DNA from: Gammaproteobacteria bacterium
GTDB lineage: Bacteria > Pseudomonadota > Gammaproteobacteria > GRL18
Direction: 5' to 3'
NCBI GenBank assembly: GCA_024511395.1
Contig: JANELJ010000063.1
Coordinates: forward strand, 1-9,201
DNA length: 9,201 nucleotides
In this document: piece after piece, positions 1 to 6,066 of the stretch
Numbering within the stretch: the first letter of the stretch is position 1
Layout: each line of letters begins with the position of its first letter
Translations under genes and position numbers: made by a program
Notes under the pieces: model-generated
What the model was told of the DNA's origin: nothing
What the model saw: only the letters and a program-made list of their open reading frames with translations
Databases searched by the model: none

Positions 1-9
1 TGGCTTCAT
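1..9 (-). CDS. IS transposase, first three codons only (partial)
   Basis: Only the start codon and two further codons (M-K-P) lie inside the window, and the gene continues off the left edge. It is identified purely by near-identity to the right-hand copy, where the same leader is followed by a longer piece of the transposase. No Shine-Dalgarno sequence is visible. A hairpin (20-28 pairing with 58-66) lies in the leader. Confidence 0.6.
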
Positions 10-19
10 TTTGGTCTGG

Positions 20-66
20 AAATTTGCAAGGTAATAAGGCTTATTTTACCAAAAACCTGCAAATTT
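20..66 (-). promoter_or_regulatory. Hairpin in the transposase leader (left copy)
   Basis: Bases 20-28 (AAATTTGCA) pair perfectly with 58-66 (TGCAAATTT). A second imperfect inner stem (GGTAATAA against TTATTTTACC) encloses a GGC turn. The structure ends about 10 nt before the transposase ATG. Leader hairpins limiting translation are known in some other IS families, so a dampening role is plausible here, but this is inference. Confidence 0.45.
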
Positions 67-154
67 AACACCCATAATCAAGCAATATTTCTTTATAAAT
101 CAATGTACTATGTTTTATTCAGGGCAGACTAAATATAAAAATGGGGGGATCATT

Positions 155-496
155 ATGAACAAACGTTGGAACAGCAGAAAGCCGGTACAACTGGATCTGG
201 TGATCAACTATCCCGCAATTGGACTGCTCAGAGGTAAAGCAACCAATATCAGTCACGACGGTATGTTTATAGAAACGGCCGTGGCATCTCTATCACATTA
301 TTCAGACATAGAAATTACCCTGAACATGCACTCTTTATCATAGATCCCGATACAGATCCCGGCGATTGTTATTCACAATAGTGGCAAAGGTATTGGCATT
401 ATGTTCAGAAATTCTCCATCTGAACATAAAAACACGCTGGCTAACGGGGTAATCCCCTCATTTATAAAGCAATTCATAAATAGAGGTTTTGCATAA
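155..496 (+). pseudogene. PilZ-domain protein gene interrupted by an in-frame TAG
   Basis: Reading from the ATG at 155, which follows a strong purine-rich site (GGGGGGA, 143-149), gives a PilZ-type protein. It has the RxxxR motif at residues 4-8 (RWNSR) and the (D/N)xSxxG motif at 31-36 (NISHDG) followed by MFIET. These motifs bind cyclic di-GMP in PilZ receptors. A TAG at 341-343 (codon 63) stops it. The same frame then stays open for 50 codons and still reads as PilZ, with IPAIVIHNSGKGIGIMF, before TAA at 494-496. The full reading would be 113 codons, the usual size of a stand-alone PilZ domain. The truncated 62-residue product keeps both ligand motifs but loses the last strands of the barrel. 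An ATG at 110 lies inside the IS and is not a credible start. The native promoter was probably cut off by the IS. Confidence 0.8.
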
Positions 497-587
497 GTCT
501 TATCCACATATCCATAGGTCTGCCTGTTGGTGAGACCTTCAGGTTTATCTCACTGACAGGCCTGGCCTGTGGGTATGTGGATAAGAC
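497..587. repeat. Long near-perfect hairpin with a DnaA-box consensus in each arm
   Basis: Bases 497-510 are exactly inverted at 574-587 and contain TTATCCACA (500-508) and its complement (576-584), the consensus DnaA box. Allowing G-U pairs, the stem continues through 511-520 with 564-573. After one U-U mismatch and one bulged C, 522-527 pairs with 556-561. Two wobble pairs follow, then 530-535 (GTGAGA) pairs with 548-553 (TCTCAC), leaving a 12-nt loop at 536-547. About 38 base pairs thus form in a 91-nt element that starts at the base after the PilZ-like stop codon. No T-run follows on either side, so it is not a standard intrinsic terminator. A small palindromic mobile repeat (MITE/REP-like), a structured RNA end, or a DnaA-binding site are all possible. 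Confidence 0.75.
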
Positions 588-749
588 GGTTTAAATTGTT
601 TTCTAACAGGCTAAAACCAATTTTTGCCTGGGTGGTATGGGGGTTATTCAGCAACTGCTTAACCAGCAGCAGGAAAATCCTCAGAAGTGGGCCTGTTAAG
701 ACACTATTTCCATACTGCCACTGGCTAAGGGCTTCTACAGGCTAAAGGC
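588..749. other. Gene-poor stretch between convergent genes
   Basis: No credible gene is seen here. The stretch contains the 10-bp direct repeat ACAGGCTAAA (606-615 and 737-746) and an 8-bp inverted repeat TAACAGGC (604-611) / GCCTGTTA (691-698). The ACAGGC/GCCTGT core also occurs three times in the adjacent hairpin. A minus-strand frame is open through most of it but has no usable start codon and resembles nothing I recognise. It may be remnant or repeat-derived sequence. Confidence 0.45.
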
Positions 750-1052
750 TTATTCCGGCTGTTTTTTCTCATGAATCACTCTTAGCCGGGTACCATGCTC
801 CAGAGACAGTAGTATTTCCTGGGCCAGTATGTTCAATGGAAAATAGGTTCCGAATATTTTTGCAGCATCTATGCTGCAGCCATCCAGAAGCGACCCTCTC
901 AAATCAATGCCTCTTAAATCCAGAGAACGGAAGTCACAGCCTTTTAAATTACAGTATTCACCAGACTGTTTTTTAGCATTAAACTCCTCAATCTTTCCCT
1001 CTCTGATAAGCTGATACATGGGATCATTAGAAATTGCAAGACCTTTTGTCAT
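750..1052 (-). CDS. Small pentapeptide-repeat protein
   Basis: A 100-residue cytosolic-looking protein with no signal peptide or membrane segment. After a leading helix (MYQLIREGKIEEFNAKK, residues 12-28) come pentapeptide-type repeats at about 34-68 (CNLKG CDFRS LDLRG IDLRG SLLDG CSIDA AKIFG). The tail contains GTYFPLNILAQEILLSLEHGTRLR. The leader, the short repeat block and the EILLSLEHGTR tail match a conserved small gammaproteobacterial family of unknown function. As I remember the family, its repeat block is a few pentapeptides longer, so this copy may have lost repeats in frame. That comparison is from memory. The start at 1052 has a weak GGA upstream. The gene lies 50 nt downstream of the DUF2835 pseudogene on the same strand, so the two were probably cotranscribed. 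Confidence 0.75.
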   Translation of the reverse strand: MTKGLAISNDPMYQLIREGKIEEFNAKKQSGEYCNLKGCDFRSLDLRGIDLRGSLLDGCSIDAAKIFGTYFPLNILAQEILLSLEHGTRLRVIHEKKQPE

Positions 1053-1102
1053 CGTTTTATTCCATTATATTATTTGTAATATAGCCTAAAGCAAGCATAG
1101 CC

Positions 1103-1327
1103 TTAATTAGAAATTCTTTCCTCCCACACCAGTTTGTTATTATCATCATAAATCACCCTGAAACTGCCGTTAACACCGGACTGATCCACAAACTTTTGCA
1201 GAGTACCTACCGGTAGTTGTACCACCTTACCTTCCGCCGTAGTAACCAGAATGGAATCAACCATTCCCTGATAATACTGCAGATATTCCTAGGCACTTAT
1301 GGCAACATGAAAACGTATTTCATTCAT
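1103..1327 (-). pseudogene. DUF2835-family gene interrupted by an in-frame TAG
   Basis: The minus strand from ATG at 1327 reads MNEIRFHVAISA, then TAG (1291-1289, codon 13), then EYLQYYQGMVDSILVTTAEG. It continues in frame through VQLPVGTLQKFV and GSFRVIYDDNNKLVWEERI to TAA at 1105-1103. The whole 75-codon reading matches DUF2835, a roughly 70-residue gammaproteobacterial family of unknown function whose members typically begin with a strand followed by SAEEYLxYYxG. The stop falls where the family usually has an acidic or polar residue. The piece downstream of the stop has no good restart, since the next ATG is codon 22, inside the domain. No frameshift or second lesion is visible. No clear Shine-Dalgarno site precedes the start. 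The gene is too broken for a simple ORF search and is easily missed. Confidence 0.8.
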
Positions 1328-1421
1328 TTTTTAATTTTCTAACAATGCAACCTGATGACAAATGTTAAATAAACATCAAATTTTGAAATTAATTAAAATT
1401 TTTGTTGTATTTTAATCTTTT

Positions 1422-1450
1422 TTGACTACAGTACACAGTATCTTTAAACA
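1422..1450 (+). promoter_or_regulatory. Possible promoter for the SAP-domain gene
   Basis: TTGACT (1422-1427) matches the -35 consensus in five of six positions. It is followed after 17 nt by TAAACA (1445-1450), a poor -10. It sits in AT-rich DNA between divergent genes, about 60 nt before the SAP-domain start. The spacing is right but the -10 is weak. Confidence 0.35.
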
Positions 1451-1510
1451 TTGCTATTTTAGTATCTAACAATAACTGACAATATCGGTTATTCATCAGG
1501 GAGTTTTAAT

Positions 1511-1717
1511 ATGAAAATGCAGGACATTCGTAAAATCGCCAAACAGAAAGGCATTCCATCCAGTAAGTACAACAAAGTTACTCTGGTAAGAAAAATCCAG
1601 ACTACTGAGGGCAACTTTGACTGTTTTGCCTCTGCGGTTAATAGTTATTGTGATCAGCCTAAGTGCATCTGGCAGGATGACTGTTTTAAACTGGCCAAAA
1701 AGGCCGTCAGTCACTAA
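1511..1717 (+). CDS. Small SAP-domain protein with four conserved-type cysteines
   Basis: A 68-residue protein. Residues 1-32 form a SAP-like helix-turn-helix (MQDIRKIAKQKGI, then KYNKVTLVRKIQ), a fold associated with DNA or RNA binding. It is followed by a GNFDCFA segment and cysteines 38, 47, 52 and 58 (C-x8-C-x4-C-x5-C). This layout recurs in small gammaproteobacterial SAP-domain proteins, usually with a GNFDCF...YCDQ..C...DC pattern. The four cysteines could bind a metal, which is inference. The start at 1511 is supported by AGGGAG (1498-1503) seven nt upstream. A second ATG two codons later is less well spaced. The gene is divergent from the DUF2835 gene and converges on hrpA with 30 bp between the stop codons and no clear terminator. 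Its physiological role is unknown. Confidence 0.8.
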   Translation: MKMQDIRKIAKQKGIPSSKYNKVTLVRKIQTTEGNFDCFASAVNSYCDQPKCIWQDDCFKLAKKAVSH

Positions 1718-1747
1718 GCCATCTAAGCTCAGAACAATTCAAATCAT

Positions 1748-4700
1748 TCAGAGTATCTGCTGCAATTTTTTCTCCAGCCGTTTCACCGAAACCGGCTGGC
1801 AGGTTTTAAGTTCCTGAGCGAACAGGGATATTCTCAACTCTTCAATTAACCAGCGAAATTCCGTTAATTCCGGCCAGGAAAAATATATTTCAGCCGGACT
1901 ATTTTTATCGGTTTTTAGCTGTTCAATACGATTCTGATATTTTTCCCATAAGGGTGTGATCTGAGCCTGATTCAGGGTATCACGACGATAATCATTGCGG
2001 GCTTTTTCCAGACGCAGTTGCATACCCTTAAAATATCGGGGCAGTCGTTTAAGCCACTGCATCGGCGTCTGTGCCACAAAGCCGGGATAAACCAGCTGCT
2101 TTTGCTGGGCTTTAATATCAGCTATGGTTTTAACCAGATTAAACGGTATATTGCCCTTCAGGGTTTTAGACAGTTTCTGCGCCTCCTGCAGGATATTCAG
2201 CAATGCACCCATAAGTTCAGTGCCATCTTCAGTCTCCAGCTCCGACTGCAGTATAGACAACAATTGTTCAAACTGCTGTCGGCTGCGGATCTGGTGCAAC
2301 TGTGTTACTGACTCAATAGTCCCCTGCTGCAGAATCTTTCGAAGCGCATTGACCAGCAGTGCCTGTATAATATCCAGCCTGAGTATCTGACAGGAGCCAA
2401 AAGCCGCAAATAATAAACAGGCCTTATTAATATCCGGCAATTGTTTCTGCAGCACCTTTAACTGTGGCTGCAAGGCCAGAAATAGCAGTCTATAGACACC
2501 CTGGGCATGATTAATCCGGGCAGTTTCAGCCTGGTCAAACAACTTGATGGACACACTGTCCTGCTGATCCTGCAAAGCCGGATACAATGTCATAAGCAGG
2601 CCGTGACGGTCAATTTCCATTTGCTCATCCAGACTATCAAAATCCCAGTCCTTAATCCCCTGACGCTCTATGGAATCCTCCACCACAGCATCTAGCTGCG
2701 CCATGGCCTTATCGGACCACTGCTGTTTTAATTGCTGGAAATTTCGGGACGAATCCAGTTCCTGGCCATTATTATCAATCAGCCTGAAATTCATTTTCAG
2801 ATGTTCCGGTATTTTAGTATCAAAGTCGGCATGAATGGTTTTAGACATTTCATATTCCAGCTGATTGGCCAGGGTATAAGACAGCCTGGATTTTAAAAAC
2901 TCCACCAGAGTCGGTACCAGTTCACCTTCACGGTAGGGTACAGCTTCCAGAAAGGCCGTTACAGTATCGGGTACCGGCACAAACTGTTTGCGGATCACCT
3001 TGGGCAACGCCCGGATCAGCAGGGTAATTTTTTCCCGGATCAACCCCGGCACCAGCCAGTCAAATACCGATTCATCTAGCTGGTTAATCACGGCCAGGGG
3101 CAGGATCACCGTTACACCGTCCAAGGCATGACCGGGCAGAAAATGATATTCCAGCGGCAGCTGCAGATCCCCGCTTTGAATATAGGGCGGATAAAGTTTG
3201 TCTGAAATATGATCAAAATCTTTCTTTAACAGGTCTTCCTGCTGCAGAAACAGGTAGTCAGGCTGATCCTTTTCAACTTTCCGGCGCCATTGTTCAAAGG
3301 CAGAACGGGAGTAAATATAATGTTCTTCTTTACCCTGCTGCTGCAGATCATGGCGAATGCACTGCTGGTAAAACTCAAAAATCACCAGATCATCCACCAG
3401 CAGATCCTTACGTCTGGACTTATGCTCAAGATGTTCCAGTTCCCTGATTAGAGCCAGATTATGCTGGATAAAAGGCGGGGGTTTCCGGTTATTATCCCGG
3501 TATTCACCAGTGACCAGTGCATCGCGGATAAAAATTTCCTGAGCGGCCTCAGGATCAATGGGTCCGTAATTTACTTTCTTTTTTGGATTAATTGTTAAAC
3601 CATATAAGCTGACTCTGGACCAAGCTGAGACCTGCCCGCTTTTTGCTTCCCAGAATGGGGCAAAATAATGGTGCTTTAGCAGATGCCGGGTCTGCTGCTC
3701 CAGCCAGGCCGGTTCAATACCGGCCACAATGCGGGCATAAACGGCTGAGGTTTCCACAATTTCTGCGGCCATAATCCATTTGGGTTTGCTTTTATAGAGT
3801 CTGGAACCGGGGAAAATACCAAAACGCATATTCCTGGCCCCGAGATAATTATTTTTATCTTCCCTAAAGCCGATATTACCCAGAAAACCGGTGAGCAAAG
3901 CCTGATGAACAGCGGCATAATCCAGACGTTTATCATCATCTGAAAACAGTTCATTGTCTGCCACATCGGGGAGCTTATTAAAGCGAAATTTCAATTCCCG
4001 GGTCTGGGTATAAAGCTGCTGATACAGCTCTCGCCATTCCCGCATACGCATAAAGGATAAAAAATGGCTCCGACAGTATTTTCGCAGTTTATTTTGCGAC
4101 AGATGCCGTCGCTGTGCTTCATAACGAAACCATAAATTCAGATAAGTGATAAAATCCGACTGTTTACTGGCATACTGATTATGTTTTTCATCGGCCGCCT
4201 GCTGTTTGTCTGCGGGGCGTTCACGGGGATCCTGACAGCTCAGTGCTGAAGCAATAATTAATACCTCAGACAGTACCCCCTGTTTTTCTGCTGCTATAAT
4301 CACCCGCCCTATTCGAGGATCCACCGACAGACGGGACAGGGAACGGCCAATGGCCGTCAGGCGGCGCTGCGGGGTTATCGCCCCTAACTGCTCCAGCAGT
4401 AAAAAACCATCATTGATCTGTTTAGCCGAAGGTTTTTCCAGAAACGGAAAGGCCTTGATGTCTCCAAGGTGCAGCGACAGCATCTGTAGAATTACCTGAG
4501 CCAGATTGGTTCTTAGCAATTCCGGTTCGGTAAAGGCTGGCCACTGATTATGATCCTCTTCACTGTACAGACGAATCGCCACCCCATCACTGACCCGGCC
4601 ACAACGACCGCTACGTTGACGGGCAGATGCCTGGGATATTTTTTCAATGGGCAGACGCTGGATTTTGTGGCGGACACTATAGCGGCTGATACGGGCATAA

Positions 4701-5869
4701 CCGGTATCTATAACATAACGGATACCCGGTACCGTTAAGGAGGTTTCTGCTACATTGGTGGCCAGAATAATGCGCTGCTTTGAATGAGGCGCAAAAATCC
4801 GGCTTTGTTCAGCCGGTGACAGACGGGCGTACAGGGGCAGGATTTCCGTACGCTGCTCATGGTGGTAAACTGGATGTTTGCGCAGGGCTTCCGTGGTTTC
4901 ACGGATTTCCTTTTCACCGGACAGAAACACCAGAATATCACCGTCCAGCTCCTGACTCAGTTCATCCACCGCTGCCACAATACCATCCGTCATATCCTGT
5001 TCATCCAGCAGAGGCCAGTAACGGATTTCAACAGGATAAGTGCGCCCGGAGACTTCAATGACCGGTGCCTGATTAAAAAATTCAGAAAAGTGCTCGGTAT
5101 CAATGGTCGCTGAAGTAATAATAACCCTAAGATCAGGCCGGCGGGGCAGGATCTGTCTGATATAGCCCAGCAGAAAGTCAATATTCAGACTGCGTTCATG
5201 GGCTTCATCAATAATAATAGTATCGTATTGATTTAAAAACCGATCGGTCTGGGTCTCCGCTAGCAGTATACCATCGGTCATCAGTTTAATCAGGGTATCG
5301 GGATGGCTGCGATCACTGAAACGTACCTTAAAACCCACCTTATCACCCAGCGGTGTATGCAGTTCTTCTGCTATACGGGCTGCCACACTACGTGCCGCCA
5401 GCCGCCGGGGCTGGGTATGGGCAATCTGGCCATAAATCCCCCGTCCGGCCAGCAGGGCAATTTTAGGCAGCTGCGTGGTTTTTCCTGAACCAGTTTCACC
5501 AGCGACTACAATAACCTGATGCTTTTCCAGTAATTGTTTAATCTGCTGCGCTTTTTGAGTGACTGGTAGTTCTGACGGAAACTCCACTTTGGGAACCCCC
5601 TGCCAACGTTGCTCAACCCTTGCTATGGATTGCTCAATACCTTGTTCGCAAAGCTCGAACTTTTGCTGCAGTTGTATAAGCGGTTTATTGTTATTATCTG
5701 CGTCCCTTTTTCTGCTTTTCTGTCTGGAGTCGTTAAAGGACAGTTTTTTCAGTTGCTGCTTTAATTGCGCAAGCTGTTTTTTAAGAGGATATCGATCATA
5801 TAGATAGCACTGCCCTAACAGCCCTGATAAACGTGCATAATATTTCTGATATGTGCTGGACTGTGGCAT
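1748..5869 (-). CDS. hrpA: ATP-dependent RNA helicase HrpA (DEAH/RHA family)
   Basis: A 1373-residue cytosolic helicase, slightly longer than the roughly 1300-residue Escherichia coli protein. Visible motifs are Walker A GETGSGKT (residues 124-131), motif Ia TQPRRLAAR (152-160), DEAH (221-224), SAT (253-255), NVAETSLTVPGI (372-383) and motif VI QRSGRCGR (418-425). The helicase-associated and OB-like regions follow, then the long HrpA-specific C-terminal region ending near WLIEELRISLFAQEL. HrpA unwinds RNA and in E. coli has been linked to fimbrial mRNA processing and to rescue of stalled or collided ribosomes. All catalytic motifs are present and the frame is unbroken. The first 95 residues are a lysine- and glutamine-rich extension. 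No Shine-Dalgarno site precedes the ATG (the leader reads TTTTTTACAAAAATTT), but no other in-frame start fits. It is divergent from the cyclic-nucleotide-binding gene. Confidence 0.97.
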   Translation of the reverse strand: MPQSSTYQKYYARLSGLLGQCYLYDRYPLKKQLAQLKQQLKKLSFNDSRQKSRKRDADNNNKPLIQLQQKFELCEQGIEQSIARVEQRWQGVPKVEFPSELPVTQKAQQIKQLLEKHQVIVVAGETGSGKTTQLPKIALLAGRGIYGQIAHTQPRRLAARSVAARIAEELHTPLGDKVGFKVRFSDRSHPDTLIKLMTDGILLAETQTDRFLNQYDTIIIDEAHERSLNIDFLLGYIRQILPRRPDLRVIITSATIDTEHFSEFFNQAPVIEVSGRTYPVEIRYWPLLDEQDMTDGIVAAVDELSQELDGDILVFLSGEKEIRETTEALRKHPVYHHEQRTEILPLYARLSPAEQSRIFAPHSKQRIILATNVAETSLTVPGIRYVIDTGYARISRYSVRHKIQRLPIEKISQASARQRSGRCGRVSDGVAIRLYSEEDHNQWPAFTEPELLRTNLAQVILQMLSLHLGDIKAFPFLEKPSAKQINDGFLLLEQLGAITPQRRLTAIGRSLSRLSVDPRIGRVIIAAEKQGVLSEVLIIASALSCQDPRERPADKQQAADEKHNQYASKQSDFITYLNLWFRYEAQRRHLSQNKLRKYCRSHFLSFMRMREWRELYQQLYTQTRELKFRFNKLPDVADNELFSDDDKRLDYAAVHQALLTGFLGNIGFREDKNNYLGARNMRFGIFPGSRLYKSKPKWIMAAEIVETSAVYARIVAGIEPAWLEQQTRHLLKHHYFAPFWEAKSGQVSAWSRVSLYGLTINPKKKVNYGPIDPEAAQEIFIRDALVTGEYRDNNRKPPPFIQHNLALIRELEHLEHKSRRKDLLVDDLVIFEFYQQCIRHDLQQQGKEEHYIYSRSAFEQWRRKVEKDQPDYLFLQQEDLLKKDFDHISDKLYPPYIQSGDLQLPLEYHFLPGHALDGVTVILPLAVINQLDESVFDWLVPGLIREKITLLIRALPKVIRKQFVPVPDTVTAFLEAVPYREGELVPTLVEFLKSRLSYTLANQLEYEMSKTIHADFDTKIPEHLKMNFRLIDNNGQELDSSRNFQQLKQQWSDKAMAQLDAVVEDSIERQGIKDWDFDSLDEQMEIDRHGLLMTLYPALQDQQDSVSIKLFDQAETARINHAQGVYRLLFLALQPQLKVLQKQLPDINKACLLFAAFGSCQILRLDIIQALLVNALRKILQQGTIESVTQLHQIRSRQQFEQLLSILQSELETEDGTELMGALLNILQEAQKLSKTLKGNIPFNLVKTIADIKAQQKQLVYPGFVAQTPMQWLKRLPRYFKGMQLRLEKARNDYRRDTLNQAQITPLWEKYQNRIEQLKTDKNSPAEIYFSWPELTEFRWLIEELRISLFAQELKTCQPVSVKRLEKKLQQIL

Positions 5870-5890
5870 AAATTTTTGTAAAAAAAACAG

Positions 5891-5916
5891 GTTCTTACCA
5901 ACTTTTTACCAAGAAC
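5891..5916. promoter_or_regulatory. Inverted repeat upstream of hrpA, possible operator
   Basis: GTTCTT (5891-5896) is inverted as AAGAAC (5911-5916), and TTACCA occurs twice between the arms. It lies 22-47 nt upstream of the hrpA start in the divergent hrpA/cyclic-nucleotide-binding intergenic region. It could be a regulator site or leader hairpin, but the arms are only 6 bp and no known operator is recognised. Confidence 0.25.
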
Positions 5917-6066
5917 GAGGATAAAAGGCAGTCGCTGCTAGTCTAAGTAAAATACAATTATACCCGAACTGGTTCAAAAAATTACGACTTCTTTCTATGC
6001 ATTTAGAAGCTTTCTGCTAGAATTATTAGAGCCTGAACAATAAAATGAAACTCTGGAGTAATGTGA

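Larger units (their letters stand above)
1..135 (-). mobile_element. Left insertion sequence end, IS5-family-like, reading out of the window
   Basis: These bases are the reverse complement of 9021-9155 with a single mismatch seen (106 against 9050), so they are the 5' end of a second copy of the same IS. The transposase start codon is at 9-7 on the minus strand and only its first three codons (MKP) are inside the window. The outer boundary cannot be fixed exactly: identity runs to base 135, but the last few bases (AAATA) could be shared target sequence rather than element. The element ends about 20 bp before the start codon of the PilZ-like gene, so that gene's native promoter has probably been displaced. 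The family is judged from the right-hand copy, which shows more of the protein. Confidence 0.85.

Noticed and set aside
94..111. Outward promoter at the IS end driving the PilZ-like gene
   Set aside because: TATAAA and TACTAT are present but no -35-like hexamer lies at the proper spacing.
110..154. Upstream ATG at 110 as the start of the PilZ-like protein
   Set aside because: It lies inside the insertion sequence, and the residues it adds are IS-derived. The ATG at 155 has a strong ribosome site and gives the correct PilZ start.
550..741. Open minus-strand frame of about 60 codons reading through the gene-poor stretch
   Set aside because: It has no ATG, GTG or well-placed TTG start, overlaps the hairpin arm, and resembles no family I recognise. 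A frame this long is not unusual by chance.
4780..5061. Plus-strand frames inside hrpA
   Set aside because: They are shadows of the strongly conserved hrpA helicase coding sequence and match no family.
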